Below, one piece after another: positions 32,411 through 39,928 of a DNA stretch of 64,000 bases (within the stretch, counting starts at the first letter, position 1; the number at the start of each line of letters is the position of its first letter). The notes beneath the pieces were generated by a model. It was not told where the DNA came from, made no database searches, and saw nothing but the letters and a program-made list of their open reading frames with translations. The position numbers and the translations under genes are program-made. The DNA lies in the NCBI GenBank assembly GCA_045539595.1, contig JAZQFQ010000038.1, forward strand, positions 15,146-79,145, read 5' to 3'. Source of the stretch: SIG701 sp045539595. Lineage in GTDB: Bacteria; Bacillota; Clostridia; Oscillospirales; CAG-272.

Positions 32411-33643
32411 GTGATAACTATAGCAGCAGTAATAAAAAGAAACAAGGCATATTTGATTCGTGTATCCAACGGAATGAAGGACGGCAAACAAGTATTTGTC
32501 AACTATACTTTCCATCCTGCACCCGGCGCAACCGAACGTGCGGCGAGAAAATCGGCAAAGGAATTTGCGGTTATGTTCGAGAATCTTGTACACAGCGGCG
32601 GCTATGTCAAGGGGATGAATGCGACGGATGCGCTCTGTAAAAGGTGCGGAATGACCGTTCGGGAGTTTGTTGAGAACCACTATATAAATGGAATTTCGCT
32701 TCATCTTTCCCCCAACACTTGCCGAAATTATGAAAAAGTGATCCGTCAATTCATCCTCCCGTCGTTCGGAAATTTACCGATCGCTCAGCTGAATGAGGTG
32801 CATATGCAGAGCTTCGTTGACTTCCTTTGTACGCCGGAAGCGCGGCTTGACAAGAAAAAAGGGACTCCGCTTGCCGCCTCAACCATCAAACGATACGCCA
32901 CGGTGTTGTCGTCGATCATGACAGAGGCGTGGAAAAATCACCTGATCGAGAAGAAACCGCTTGCCGAAAAATATATCCGTTATCCGAAAATTGCCGCACC
33001 CGAGCTTGAGGTTTACAGCGAGGAAGAAGCAAATGTATTCAACGCAAAGCTGCTTTTGGAAGATGCACGCACCCGTGCATTACTGTGTGTTGCACTCTCA
33101 ACAGGAGTCAGACGAGCTGAGCTGGTGGCGCTCAAATGGTCGGATGTGGACTTTCACGAAAGATTATTATCGATCAACCGAAGCGCATATAAGCCGAAAG
33201 ACGGGGAGCAGAAAACAAAACTTCCAAAATCGCTTACCGGTATTCGCCGTACTTTTCTCACCGAAAATGCTCTTGAATCACTCCGTCTCTGGCGAGAGGA
33301 ACAAGAATCTATCCGAAAAAACTCCAAGGAATCGGCGTGGGATGAGGGATATATTTTCACGGACGAGCATGGAAAAATGATGAGCTTGTATGCACCCACC
33401 GTAATTTGCTCCGATTTTCAGAAAAGACACGGACTGCGTCACTTGAAATTTCATGGACTCCGTCACACCTGCGGAACGCTGATGATGGCACAGGGCGCAG
33501 ACATTCAGACAGTCAAAGCCGCCCTCGGTCATGCCGATTGGGAAACGACACAGCGGTATGTACACACGCTGAAATCGTCTTTGATCGAAGCCGGAACGAA
33601 ATTCGGCAAGGCAATCAATTACAGAAATTGCGAGGTGAACTAA
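32411..33643 (+). CDS. Tyrosine integrase with atypical start codon
   Basis: A tyrosine recombinase of about 410 residues with arm-binding N-terminus (RNKAYLIRVSNGMKDGKQ), core-binding domain (about 80-190) and full catalytic set (TGVRRAE, HGLRHTCG, LGH, Y383 in RYVHTL). The start is odd: GTG at 32411 lies inside the GAGGTGAT ribosome binding site, while the codon where relatives begin (before AAVIKRN) is ATA at 32420. Either GTG or the rare ATA is used. It is a diverged relative of the terminal integrase at 34229-35425 (similar YLIRVS...TFHP N-terminus). Confidence 0.92.
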   Translation: MITIAAVIKRNKAYLIRVSNGMKDGKQVFVNYTFHPAPGATERAARKSAKEFAVMFENLVHSGGYVKGMNATDALCKRCGMTVREFVENHYINGISLHLSPNTCRNYEKVIRQFILPSFGNLPIAQLNEVHMQSFVDFLCTPEARLDKKKGTPLAASTIKRYATVLSSIMTEAWKNHLIEKKPLAEKYIRYPKIAAPELEVYSEEEANVFNAKLLLEDARTRALLCVALSTGVRRAELVALKWSDVDFHERLLSINRSAYKPKDGEQKTKLPKSLTGIRRTFLTENALESLRLWREEQESIRKNSKESAWDEGYIFTDEHGKMMSLYAPTVICSDFQKRHGLRHLKFHGLRHTCGTLMMAQGADIQTVKAALGHADWETTQRYVHTLKSSLIEAGTKFGKAINYRNCEVN

Positions 33644-33646
33644 ATA

Positions 33647-34174
33647 ATGCAGCTGAGAACACTGACGCAAGCGATGGAATATATCAAGGAAAACGACCAA
33701 AACACAGCACTCAATTTGAACTTTCTTTCCACCCTTGCCGAGAACGGAACAATCACTTCGGCAAAGCACGGCAACCGAACACTCGTGGATGTTTTGCTTT
33801 TGCTCGGGGAGCTTCGCAAGATCATGGGCGTTCCGAAGATTCTCGGTACGGCTTATATTCCGAAAATCCGATCCATTCGTGATGCCGCAAAAGAACTGAA
33901 AGAAAAGGATTCAGACACAGCGATAACCGAGGATTTTATCAGAAAATTGGTAGATGACGGCAGGGTGAAAGCATTGACCTGCGGCACAAAACAGCTTGTG
34001 GCAATGGAATCCTTCATCTGTGCAAGGAAATTGCTTGGGGGTATGCCTGCACCAAGCAGCGAAAAAAACTCGCCTGCGAAGGTGCGGACAGCCAGCGCTG
34101 CAGCAAGAGAAGAAGCGGATAAACTCATCGAAAATGCGGCGATACCGTTCAGATGCACGCGCGAGGTTGGATAA
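33647..34174 (+). CDS. Excisionase-like protein with duplicated HTH module
   Basis: A 175-residue protein three bases after the integrase. It has two similar modules: about 4-55 (AMEYIKENDQNTALNLNFLS, then NGTITSAKHGNRTLV) and about 66-118 (AAKELKEKDSDTAITEDFIR, then DGRVKALTCGTKQLV). Each is like the single HTH of small clostridial excisionase-like proteins: helix, HTH helices, a short wing with basic residues. A tail of low complexity follows. It probably helps excision or regulates the integrases. Duplication within one chain is uncommon. Confidence 0.7.
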   Translation: MQLRTLTQAMEYIKENDQNTALNLNFLSTLAENGTITSAKHGNRTLVDVLLLLGELRKIMGVPKILGTAYIPKIRSIRDAAKELKEKDSDTAITEDFIRKLVDDGRVKALTCGTKQLVAMESFICARKLLGGMPAPSSEKNSPAKVRTASAAAREEADKLIENAAIPFRCTREVG

Positions 34175-34182
34175 AACAAAAA

Positions 34183-34207
34183 GGGCAGGCACGATGTGTG
34201 CTTGCCC
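34183..34207 (-). terminator. Terminator of the island-end integrase
   Basis: GGGCAGGCAC pairs with GTGCTTGCCC (one G-U); on the minus strand TTTTTGTTTT follows. Confidence 0.8.
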
Positions 34208-34228
34208 CGGGGTACATAATGCAGGAAT

Positions 34229-35425
34229 TCAAATTTCCTTTCTCACTGCCATTTTGTCAAAGCAATCTGCCGCAGCCTTGTCTGCCTTTGCTAAAACATG
34301 CAGATAAATATTTGTTGTGTCAATCGAAGTATGCCCAAGACGGGAGGAAACCGTCTTGATATCACAGCCGTTTGCGAGAAGCAAGGTTGCCGATGTGTGA
34401 CGTAAGCCGTGGAATTTCAGGTGACGAATGCCGTGTCGTTTCAGAAAATGGTCAAACTGCTTTGTGGGCGTTTGCGGATTCATCACGTGACCGTCCGCTT
34501 CGGTGAAAACATAATTCCCACGATACCAACTGTCACCGAGATAGGCAATCCGCTTGTCCTGCTCAGACTTATGCTCGCGCAGTATGTCGCAAAGCACCTG
34601 CGGAATGGCAATGGTTCGGATACTGCTGACTGTCTTCGGCGGCTTCTCCCGTGCAGGCTCGCCATGGGGCTTATACACGCTTCGCTTGATGGATAGCGTC
34701 CCCGCGTCAAGGTCGATATCGTCCCATTTTAAGCCGACAATCTCACCTCGCCTTGCACCTGTGTACAGCGCAACCGAGATCACCGCGCGGATGTGTGTCG
34801 GCTCTTTTTCAAGGGCGTTGATGATGTTCTGCGTTTCGTTGTCATCGAACACTTCCACATCGGGAGCGATGGATTTCGGGATTTCCAGCTTCTTTGCATC
34901 GGCCGGATTGGAATGAACAAAGCCCTGCTTGCAGGCGAGCGTCATCACCGACTGCAGTACCGTGATGTATCGTTTGACCGTGGCAGGGGAGAGATATTTT
35001 CCTTTGCCGTCCTGACGGCTGCCCGGCTTCATGAGAATATTCACCATCTGCTGTGCGTGTGCAGGCTGAATTTCGGTGAGCTTCAGCTTCCCAAGCCGCG
35101 GAATAAAGAACTCGTCAAGCACTCTCTCGTAGAATTTCCAAGTGTCGGGAGATAGGATGGATGCTTTGATCTTTTTGTATTCGGTGCAGAAAGCAGAGAA
35201 GGTATATTCCTTCGGACAAGCCTTGATGATGTCGGCGTTCGCCTTGACTTCGCTTTCAAATGCAAAAATAAACTGTTCAAGTTCTTTCTGCTTTTTGCTT
35301 TCGGACAGGGATAGACTTGACGGGTGAAAGGTTTTTGACCGCTGAATCGGTTTTCCGTTTTCGTCAAGACCGCAGGATACGCGGATAAGGTATGTACCGT
35401 TTGCTCGTTTCGTGATGTTTGCCAT
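34229..35425 (-). CDS. Tyrosine integrase of the tRNA-Pro island
   Basis: A 398-residue integrase placed at the tRNA end of the island and transcribed away from the tRNA. Arm-binding domain about 1-65 (TYLIRVSCGLDENGKPIQRS), core-binding domain about 75-185, catalytic residues R (YTGARRGE), H-x-x-R (HGLRHTSA), H (LGHTS) and nucleophile Y (NIYLHV). Beside it lie two TATGCAC arm sites and the attachment repeat, so this enzyme most likely inserts and excises the island at the tRNA-Pro 3' end. Full length and apparently functional. Confidence 0.95.
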   Translation of the reverse strand: MANITKRANGTYLIRVSCGLDENGKPIQRSKTFHPSSLSLSESKKQKELEQFIFAFESEVKANADIIKACPKEYTFSAFCTEYKKIKASILSPDTWKFYERVLDEFFIPRLGKLKLTEIQPAHAQQMVNILMKPGSRQDGKGKYLSPATVKRYITVLQSVMTLACKQGFVHSNPADAKKLEIPKSIAPDVEVFDDNETQNIINALEKEPTHIRAVISVALYTGARRGEIVGLKWDDIDLDAGTLSIKRSVYKPHGEPAREKPPKTVSSIRTIAIPQVLCDILREHKSEQDKRIAYLGDSWYRGNYVFTEADGHVMNPQTPTKQFDHFLKRHGIRHLKFHGLRHTSATLLLANGCDIKTVSSRLGHTSIDTTNIYLHVLAKADKAAADCFDKMAVRKEI

Positions 35426-35479
35426 AAAAGCCTCCTAAAATTTTCATTTCAATCGGCTGATACAGCACTCCAAAAAAAC

Positions 35480-35497
35480 TATGCACATACTATGCAC
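35480..35497 (+). repeat. TATGCAC pair, integrase arm-type sites (right)
   Basis: TATGCAC at 35480-35486 and 35491-35497, 11 bp apart, between the integrase start and the attachment site. They match four copies inside the left end (9417-9477). Confidence 0.65.
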
Positions 35498-35582
35498 AAA
35501 ACCCGTTTTTGCCTCGATTTTAATAACAAAAAGTGTAGAGGCCAAATCTCGTAACAACGGCGAAAAACAGAGTAAAAACGAG

Positions 35583-35620
35583 ATAAAAAAAGAAAACGGA
35601 AGATTTTATCTCCCGTTTTC
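35583..35620 (-). terminator. Island-supplied terminator of tRNA-Pro
   Basis: GAAAACGG (35592-35599) pairs with CCGTTTTC (35613-35620), followed on the minus strand by seven Ts. It replaces the original terminator, now at 9232-9265. Confidence 0.75.
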
Positions 35621-35621
35621 C

Positions 35622-35666
35622 TGGTCTGAGTGACTGGACTTGAACCAGCGGCCTCTACCACCCCAA
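35622..35666 (-). repeat. Island right attachment site (inside tRNA-Pro)
   Basis: The 45-bp copy identical to 9266-9310. It covers the 3' half of the tRNA from the anticodon loop to CCA. Confidence 0.9.
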
Positions 35667-35697
35667 GGTAGCGCGCTACCAACTGCGCCACACCCAG
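35622..35697 (-). tRNA. tRNA-Pro (GGG)
   Basis: Minus strand, 76 bases including an encoded CCA. The acceptor stem CTGGGTG pairs with CACTCAG (one G-U), the anticodon stem CTACC/GGTAG holds loop TTGGGGT with anticodon GGG at loop positions 3-5, and the T arm is GCTGGTTCAAGTCCAGT. Its 3' 45 bases are the island attachment core; integration kept the gene whole. Confidence 0.93.
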
Positions 35698-35718
35698 ATG
35701 CTCTCTCAAAGCCTAATT

Positions 35719-35747
35719 ATTATAGCACATCACTTTGCGCGCGTCAA
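35719..35747 (-). promoter_or_regulatory. Promoter of tRNA-Pro
   Basis: On the minus strand TTGACG (35747-35742), 17 bp, TATAAT (35724-35719), 22 bp before the tRNA 5' end. Confidence 0.85.
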
Positions 35748-35773
35748 GTGTTTTTTCATATTTTTTGTAATTT

Positions 35774-35821
35774 TGTGCAATAGATAAATATTGCGCGATT
35801 CTACGGGCGGAATATTGCACA
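35774..35821. promoter_or_regulatory. Inverted repeat upstream of DUF1540 gene
   Basis: TGTGCAATA (35774-35782) and TATTGCACA (35813-35821) are perfect inverted repeats 30 bp apart, with a further TATTGCGCG between. Possible operator for the DUF1540 gene. Confidence 0.4.
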
Positions 35822-35905
35822 TTTCGATACATAAATCGTCCCGGGGCGTGGAACACTTATATGTGAAATCGCAACGGTTTCAATTCAAACACAGGAGATT
35901 GAACT

Positions 35906-36097
35906 ATGGAAAACAAGACCGCCAACTACTGTATTGCCTGCACCGTTACCCAGTGCCGCAATCACGTCAAGACTGCCAACTATTGCGCTTTGGATAAGAT
36001 CCAGGTAGGCACCCACGAATCCAATCCCACCGTCAGCCAGTGTACGGATTGCGAATCTTTTGTGGCCGAGAAGTCCTGCGGAAACTGCAACAGCTGA
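35906..36097 (+). CDS. DUF1540 cysteine-rich small protein
   Basis: A 63-residue protein with ten cysteines in pairs (IACTVTQCRNH, YCALDKIQVG, QCTDCESF), the DUF1540 pattern. Such proteins probably bind metal and are common in Clostridia and sporeformers; their role is unsettled. AGGAGA stands eight bases before the ATG and a strong terminator follows, so it is a single-gene unit. It is the first core gene beyond the tRNA. Confidence 0.85.
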   Translation: MENKTANYCIACTVTQCRNHVKTANYCALDKIQVGTHESNPTVSQCTDCESFVAEKSCGNCNS

Positions 36098-36105
36098 TAG
36101 AAAAG

Positions 36106-36142
36106 AGATAACCGGAGGGCATATGCCTTCCGGTTATCTTTT
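36106..36142 (+). terminator. Terminator after DUF1540 gene
   Basis: AGATAACCGGA and its complement TCCGGTTATCT with an inner GGC/GCC extension, then TTTT. It also works leftward for the converging DUF4358 gene. Confidence 0.85.
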
Positions 36143-36146
36143 GTGA

Positions 36147-36638
36147 TTATTTCTCAATCAAAGCGGTGGATACGGCCTCAAACAGCGCGGTTTTGTCTGC
36201 GTCAGACAGGATTCCGTACACCACATACCGGCCGAATACCTTGTATTCCGCGTCCCGCAACTTGGGATACTCCTCTACCAGATACATGCCGGTCCATTCC
36301 TCGTTTCGCTGGGTCAGGTAGTCCTGCACGGCCTTTTCCACGGCGGCGGTGTCGTCACCAATCGCCTTAATGATGCCGATTTCGTCCAAAGAGGACCCGG
36401 TGTTTTGCATATAGATGGAGCAGTCCTCCATGATGGACGTGTCCAGCATCATGCGGTAGCGGATGTAGTCTTCGTCGGCGGCGGCCAGAGGAGCATCGGG
36501 GGAAACGACCTCGGCAACGGAAGCATATACATCGGCAGATGCGATATCGGCGCGATAGGTGGGGGCAGCATTTCCTTTGCAGGAAGGAAGTGCCAACAGC
36601 ATCAGTGTCAAAAGCGCAGTCAGGATTCGTTTTTTCAT
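36147..36638 (-). CDS. DUF4358 lipoprotein
   Basis: A 163-residue exported lipoprotein: basic start, hydrophobic core and lipobox ending at C20 (LALPSC). The mature part has the DUF4358 pattern (IGIIKA, then DYLTQRNEEWTGMY and EYPKL). Function unknown; family members are extracytoplasmic in Firmicutes. Last gene of a three-gene leftward cluster with a SGNH hydrolase (17 bases upstream) and a small membrane protein, suggesting a shared role at the cell envelope. Confidence 0.82.
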   Translation of the reverse strand: MKKRILTALLTLMLLALPSCKGNAAPTYRADIASADVYASVAEVVSPDAPLAAADEDYIRYRMMLDTSIMEDCSIYMQNTGSSLDEIGIIKAIGDDTAAVEKAVQDYLTQRNEEWTGMYLVEEYPKLRDAEYKVFGRYVVYGILSDADKTALFEAVSTALIEK

Positions 36639-36655
36639 GGATGTCCGGTCCTTTC

Positions 36656-37645
36656 TTATTCGGTGATGTATCCCGGCAGGGCATGGGTGCGGATGTAATT
36701 CAGTACGATGCCGCAGGAATCGGCGTTCAGGTGCAGTCCGTCGCCGTTCTGATAGGATTCCGGCAAGAATCCTTCCTCATCGGCAAGTACGCGGATCGTG
36801 TCCAGATAATGGATGCCGCAATCCTCCGCTACTTGGCGGATCCATTCATTGGCAAGGCGGATGCGTTCGTTGTTGATGGACTTGGTCTTTTCCCAGCTCC
36901 GTGCCACGGGATAAATGGATTGCAGAATGATCTCTGTATCGGGGGATGCATCCTGAATCAACTTGACCAGTTTGGTGTATACGGAGATGAAGTAATCTTT
37001 TTTATCGTGCATGTACGAGATGCCGTTCACACCCAACGTGATGACCATGATCTCGGGCTTCTTTTGCGCAACTGCTTCCTTGATGGTGATTTCATCGCCC
37101 GTTTCCGGGTACAGAATTGTCGTGGTCAGAGCCAGATCCAGGGACAGTGTGCGAGATTTGGGCGTCCACACCTGCAGACTTTCCCGTCCGCCGCTCAATA
37201 CCCCGTAATACAGGAGGGAATAGGTGGTGGAGTCACCGAGAAATACGATTCTATCCTGATATTCCACGCCGGCATCCGGGGTTTCACCCAGGATATAGTC
37301 ACCGCTGGGCGGAGTGTCCGGAACATACGAGGTATTCGGCTCCGTCGCGGGCGGATCGGTAATCGGTGCCTCGGTAGTTACGGGATCGGTGGCGGGGGGA
37401 TTGGTGACCGGATCTTCCGTGGTACCATCAGGGGCGGTTGTCGTGTCCTCCGCCGATCCGGTGTCCTTGGGAGGAATGCCCGGGGCGGGATCGGTGACGG
37501 GAGGTTGGGTGTCCTTCGGCCCTGTGCGCTGGAATAAGGCACCGTGGGACGCAACCAACCCGGCTACAATCAGAACGCACGCCATGATCGCGACCACCAC
37601 AAAGAAGAAGTGGGAGTTGGTAGATGATTTATAGTTTTTATACAT
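36656..37645 (-). CDS. Membrane-anchored SGNH/GDSL hydrolase
   Basis: A 329-residue protein. One transmembrane helix (about 13-34), then a 90-residue Pro/Thr-rich linker that probably crosses the wall, then a SGNH domain with block I GDST (about 140), the block III-like TLGVNG and the block V D-x-x-H (DGLHLN). Enzymes of this type remove acetyl or other ester groups from envelope polymers. It pairs with a DUF4358 lipoprotein, as I recall from other Clostridia. The substrate is not visible. Confidence 0.88.
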   Translation of the reverse strand: MYKNYKSSTNSHFFFVVVAIMACVLIVAGLVASHGALFQRTGPKDTQPPVTDPAPGIPPKDTGSAEDTTTAPDGTTEDPVTNPPATDPVTTEAPITDPPATEPNTSYVPDTPPSGDYILGETPDAGVEYQDRIVFLGDSTTYSLLYYGVLSGGRESLQVWTPKSRTLSLDLALTTTILYPETGDEITIKEAVAQKKPEIMVITLGVNGISYMHDKKDYFISVYTKLVKLIQDASPDTEIILQSIYPVARSWEKTKSINNERIRLANEWIRQVAEDCGIHYLDTIRVLADEEGFLPESYQNGDGLHLNADSCGIVLNYIRTHALPGYITE

Positions 37646-37671
37646 ACAATTGCCTGCTTATACAACAAAGA

Positions 37672-38112
37672 TTATTTTTTGACTTTCTTGAACTGGCTTT
37701 CATAAGCGGATTCCCGATTCTGCTTGGCGCGGCCGAGGGAGCGGATAAACGCAAGAATCACGGTGCAGGCGGCGTAAACCAGGGTAAAGGCGGTCAGGAT
37801 GACCAACACACTGCCCGCGTTGACGGCGGTTTGTCCCCATACGATAAATATGACAGAGAAAATCATCGTGCATGCACCGTAGTGCAGGAGCAGTTTCAAC
37901 GCATACGGCAGCTTAGTGCGGAGCACCAGCTGATTGGCCGATTCGAACAGAATACAAAATACCAGAAGCATATACATCATCTGCAGCGTGGGAATCCACT
38001 GATGCCCGGGCTCAGCTGCCAGGCTGCCGCAGGTGTACAAAAGCAGGGTGACAACGGTAAAATATATACAGGCCACGGACAAAATTTTGCCCAGCCGTGC
38101 GAGTGCTTTCAT
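37672..38112 (-). CDS. Small four-helix membrane protein
   Basis: A 146-residue protein with four likely transmembrane helices (about 10-32, 43-62, 72-95, 100-122) and a basic tail, resembling DUF3021-type proteins in layout. The start at 38112 (MKALARLGK) is chosen because AAGGGG precedes it; an upstream in-frame ATG at 38175 has no site. First gene of the cluster with the SGNH hydrolase. Function unknown. Confidence 0.72.
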   Translation of the reverse strand: MKALARLGKILSVACIYFTVVTLLLYTCGSLAAEPGHQWIPTLQMMYMLLVFCILFESANQLVLRTKLPYALKLLLHYGACTMIFSVIFIVWGQTAVNAGSVLVILTAFTLVYAACTVILAFIRSLGRAKQNRESAYESQFKKVKK

Positions 38113-38229
38113 GGACGAATAACCCCTTTGCGCAAATTCTCTACATAGGATACCATGGAAATGCATTTTTTGCAAGAGAATCGAGGAGATTTGCGCGTTT
38201 TTGCGAGGATTTTACAAATTATTCACCAT

Positions 38230-39210
38230 CTAATCGAGGGAATTCTCCGCAATCCGCACAGCTTTGGCGTGAAGTTCTCCGTCCTCACCTTTATAGACGG
38301 TGCTTGCGTTGCGGGATAGAAATTTTGTCAATTCATACATATCAATCCAGATCTGGTTCCAGCCATCTTTTTGGCAAGGGTCGAAAATCAACTGCATCCC
38401 ATAATGCAAGTGGGGAACATCGATATTGTTTGTGTTTTCCTTTCGGCTGTATCCGGTCATTCCCAGATAGCCGATAACCTCGCCCGCGTCCACGATCTTT
38501 CCCTCATACATATCCGTATAGGGATGATTTTTGCGCAGATGCGCATAGTAATAGTATCGCTTTCCGTCAAAGGAGCGGATGCCCAGCCGCCATCCGCCGT
38601 ACTGATTCCATCCGCAGGCTTCCACATAGCCGCCTTCCACGGCAATGATCGGTGTTCCCACACTGCCCATGAGGTCGTGTCCCAGGTGCTTGCGCTTGTA
38701 CCCGTAGGAACGGGATGAGCCAAAATCGTCGTAGTGGCTGTAGCCATATCCTTGGGCGATCGGCGCAAAGGCCCGCAGGCCGTATCCGTCGGTGCAGGTT
38801 CCATCCGAGGCAATTTCCCGGTAGGGACCTACTATACCATCCAGCACTGTACCGTATGCTTCCTTGTAATAGGCGAATGCCTTTTCGTTTTTAGACAATA
38901 TGCAAAAATCCGTTCCGTCCGCATACGATGCGATCAATGCCTTCAGATCGGACCTCTTGTACCGCGAGAAATCCCCGCCGTAGCGGACTCCCAATGCGGC
39001 CAATAACTCCACCCAGTTCACCTCCCGCTCCGATCCGTGGGTATCCATGTCCGCCTGCAGGGCAGCTTCCATGGCCTCTGCGGTCACGTCAAAATCTACC
39101 CATTTGATGTATTTCTTATCCGTATCCTCTGTTTCGCTTGCGTATGCCCGAACCATTCCCCCGCCGGCGATGGCGGCGGCAAGAACGATTGCCATCCATT
39201 TTTTATACAT
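38230..39210 (-). CDS. M23-family metallopeptidase, exported
   Basis: A 326-residue protein with a signal peptide (about 1-26, ending MVRAYASE), a helical domain (about 35-150) and a C-terminal M23 LytM domain with zinc ligands H-x3-D (HLGHD) and H-x-H (HLH, in DVPHLHYG). It should cut peptide cross-links of peptidoglycan outside the cell. ATG 39210 is used: GAGGAA precedes it and the signal peptide starts there, whereas the longer frame upstream is not protein-like. A single leftward gene. Confidence 0.88.
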   Translation of the reverse strand: MYKKWMAIVLAAAIAGGGMVRAYASETEDTDKKYIKWVDFDVTAEAMEAALQADMDTHGSEREVNWVELLAALGVRYGGDFSRYKRSDLKALIASYADGTDFCILSKNEKAFAYYKEAYGTVLDGIVGPYREIASDGTCTDGYGLRAFAPIAQGYGYSHYDDFGSSRSYGYKRKHLGHDLMGSVGTPIIAVEGGYVEACGWNQYGGWRLGIRSFDGKRYYYYAHLRKNHPYTDMYEGKIVDAGEVIGYLGMTGYSRKENTNNIDVPHLHYGMQLIFDPCQKDGWNQIWIDMYELTKFLSRNASTVYKGEDGELHAKAVRIAENSLD

Positions 39211-39384
39211 TGTTTTCCATTCCTCGCGTGATGTGTTGTATGCATATACAGTATAAATATGTGTTGGGCCAAGGAGGAATATGCCTGCCGCCTTTTGGCG
39301 GAAATGGATTTTCTCCGGTGCAATCTCTACAATAAATATATTTTCCGACAGGCAGAAATCCAGTGAATAAATTCCTTCAACGGA
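39211..39384. other. Divergent intergenic region
   Basis: Carries the upstream region of the leftward peptidase gene. A 29-codon frame at 39281-39370 has AAGGAGG close to its ATG (only three bases away) and a CCGCC/GGCGG hairpin inside; I do not count it as a gene. Confidence 0.4.
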
Positions 39385-39413
39385 TTGACAATACAGGCGC
39401 GGGAATGTATAAT
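39385..39413 (+). promoter_or_regulatory. Consensus promoter of the nusB operon
   Basis: TTGACA (39385-39390), 17 bp, TATAAT (39408-39413). The next clear promoter on this strand is far downstream, so it may drive the long run to nadK. Confidence 0.88.
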
Positions 39414-39458
39414 ATACAATGAATAAATTTAGATAATTATATGTTATTATATGCAACT

Positions 39459-39496
39459 GAGGAAAGGATCTGCCCCATCGGGCAGTTGTGCTGTGT
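39459..39496 (+). promoter_or_regulatory. Leader hairpin between ribosome binding site and nusB start
   Basis: AGGAAAGGA lies 28 bases before the ATG, too far by itself. CTGCCC (39470-39475) and GGGCAG (39480-39485) form a tight stem between them; folding it leaves about 12 bases. The same arrangement occurs before tyrS. Confidence 0.55.
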
Positions 39497-39928
39497 ATGT
39501 CCAGACGTAAAGAGAGAGAAACAGTTTTCCAGCTTTTGTTTGAAACGGAATTTCATATGTCCGAGACTCCGTCCGTAATCTATGCCAACGCCTTTGAATT
39601 GCGCGGCATGGAGGAGACGCCCTACATACGGGATACCTATTTCGGGGCTTTGGAGCATCGGGCGGAAACGGATGCCTTGATTGCGCAGAACGCCCATAAG
39701 TGGAAATTGTCCCGTATGGCGGCTGTGACCCGCTCCATTCTCCGCCTGGCGGTGTATGAGATTCTGTGGGGGGAGGTTCCGCCCCGCGCCGCCATCAACG
39801 AAGCGGTGGAGCTGGCCAAGATCTATGACGATGAGGCGGCGCCTGCGTTCATCAACGGCATTCTGAATCAGATTGCCAAAGAGAGCGGCAAACTGACAGC
39901 CCCCGCCGAGACGGAAACGGCCGAATGA
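39497..39928 (+). CDS. nusB: Transcription antitermination factor NusB
   Basis: A 143-residue all-helical protein that binds boxA RNA with NusE (S10) to keep RNA polymerase running through rRNA operons. The start MSRRKERETVFQLLFETEF and end AINEAVELAKIYDDEAAPAFINGIL match the family. First gene after a consensus promoter. Its stop overlaps the next start (ATGA), so translation is coupled. Confidence 0.95.
   Translation: MSRRKERETVFQLLFETEFHMSETPSVIYANAFELRGMEETPYIRDTYFGALEHRAETDALIAQNAHKWKLSRMAAVTRSILRLAVYEILWGEVPPRAAINEAVELAKIYDDEAAPAFINGILNQIAKESGKLTAPAETETAE

Larger units (their letters stand above)
9266..35621. mobile_element. Integrative genomic island in tRNA-Pro
   Basis: Bounded by the 45-bp direct repeat, with the integrase at the tRNA-proximal end, arm-type repeats inside both ends, an excisionase-like gene, a RepA-like ATPase and mostly defence-type cargo. 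One repeat copy is counted here. No relaxase, type IV secretion or coupling protein is visible, and a mobilisation-type gene is broken. It is therefore probably a non-conjugative integrative element or one that needs a helper. Confidence 0.8.

Noticed and set aside
9266..35621. Prophage or full conjugative element
   Set aside because: No capsid, terminase, tail, relaxase, coupling protein or type IV secretion genes are seen; only integrases, replication-like and cargo genes.
39281..39370. A 29-codon frame with AAGGAGG before nusB
   Set aside because: Spacing to the ATG is only three bases, the composition is Trp/Lys mixed without pattern, and it lies in the control region of two flanking genes.
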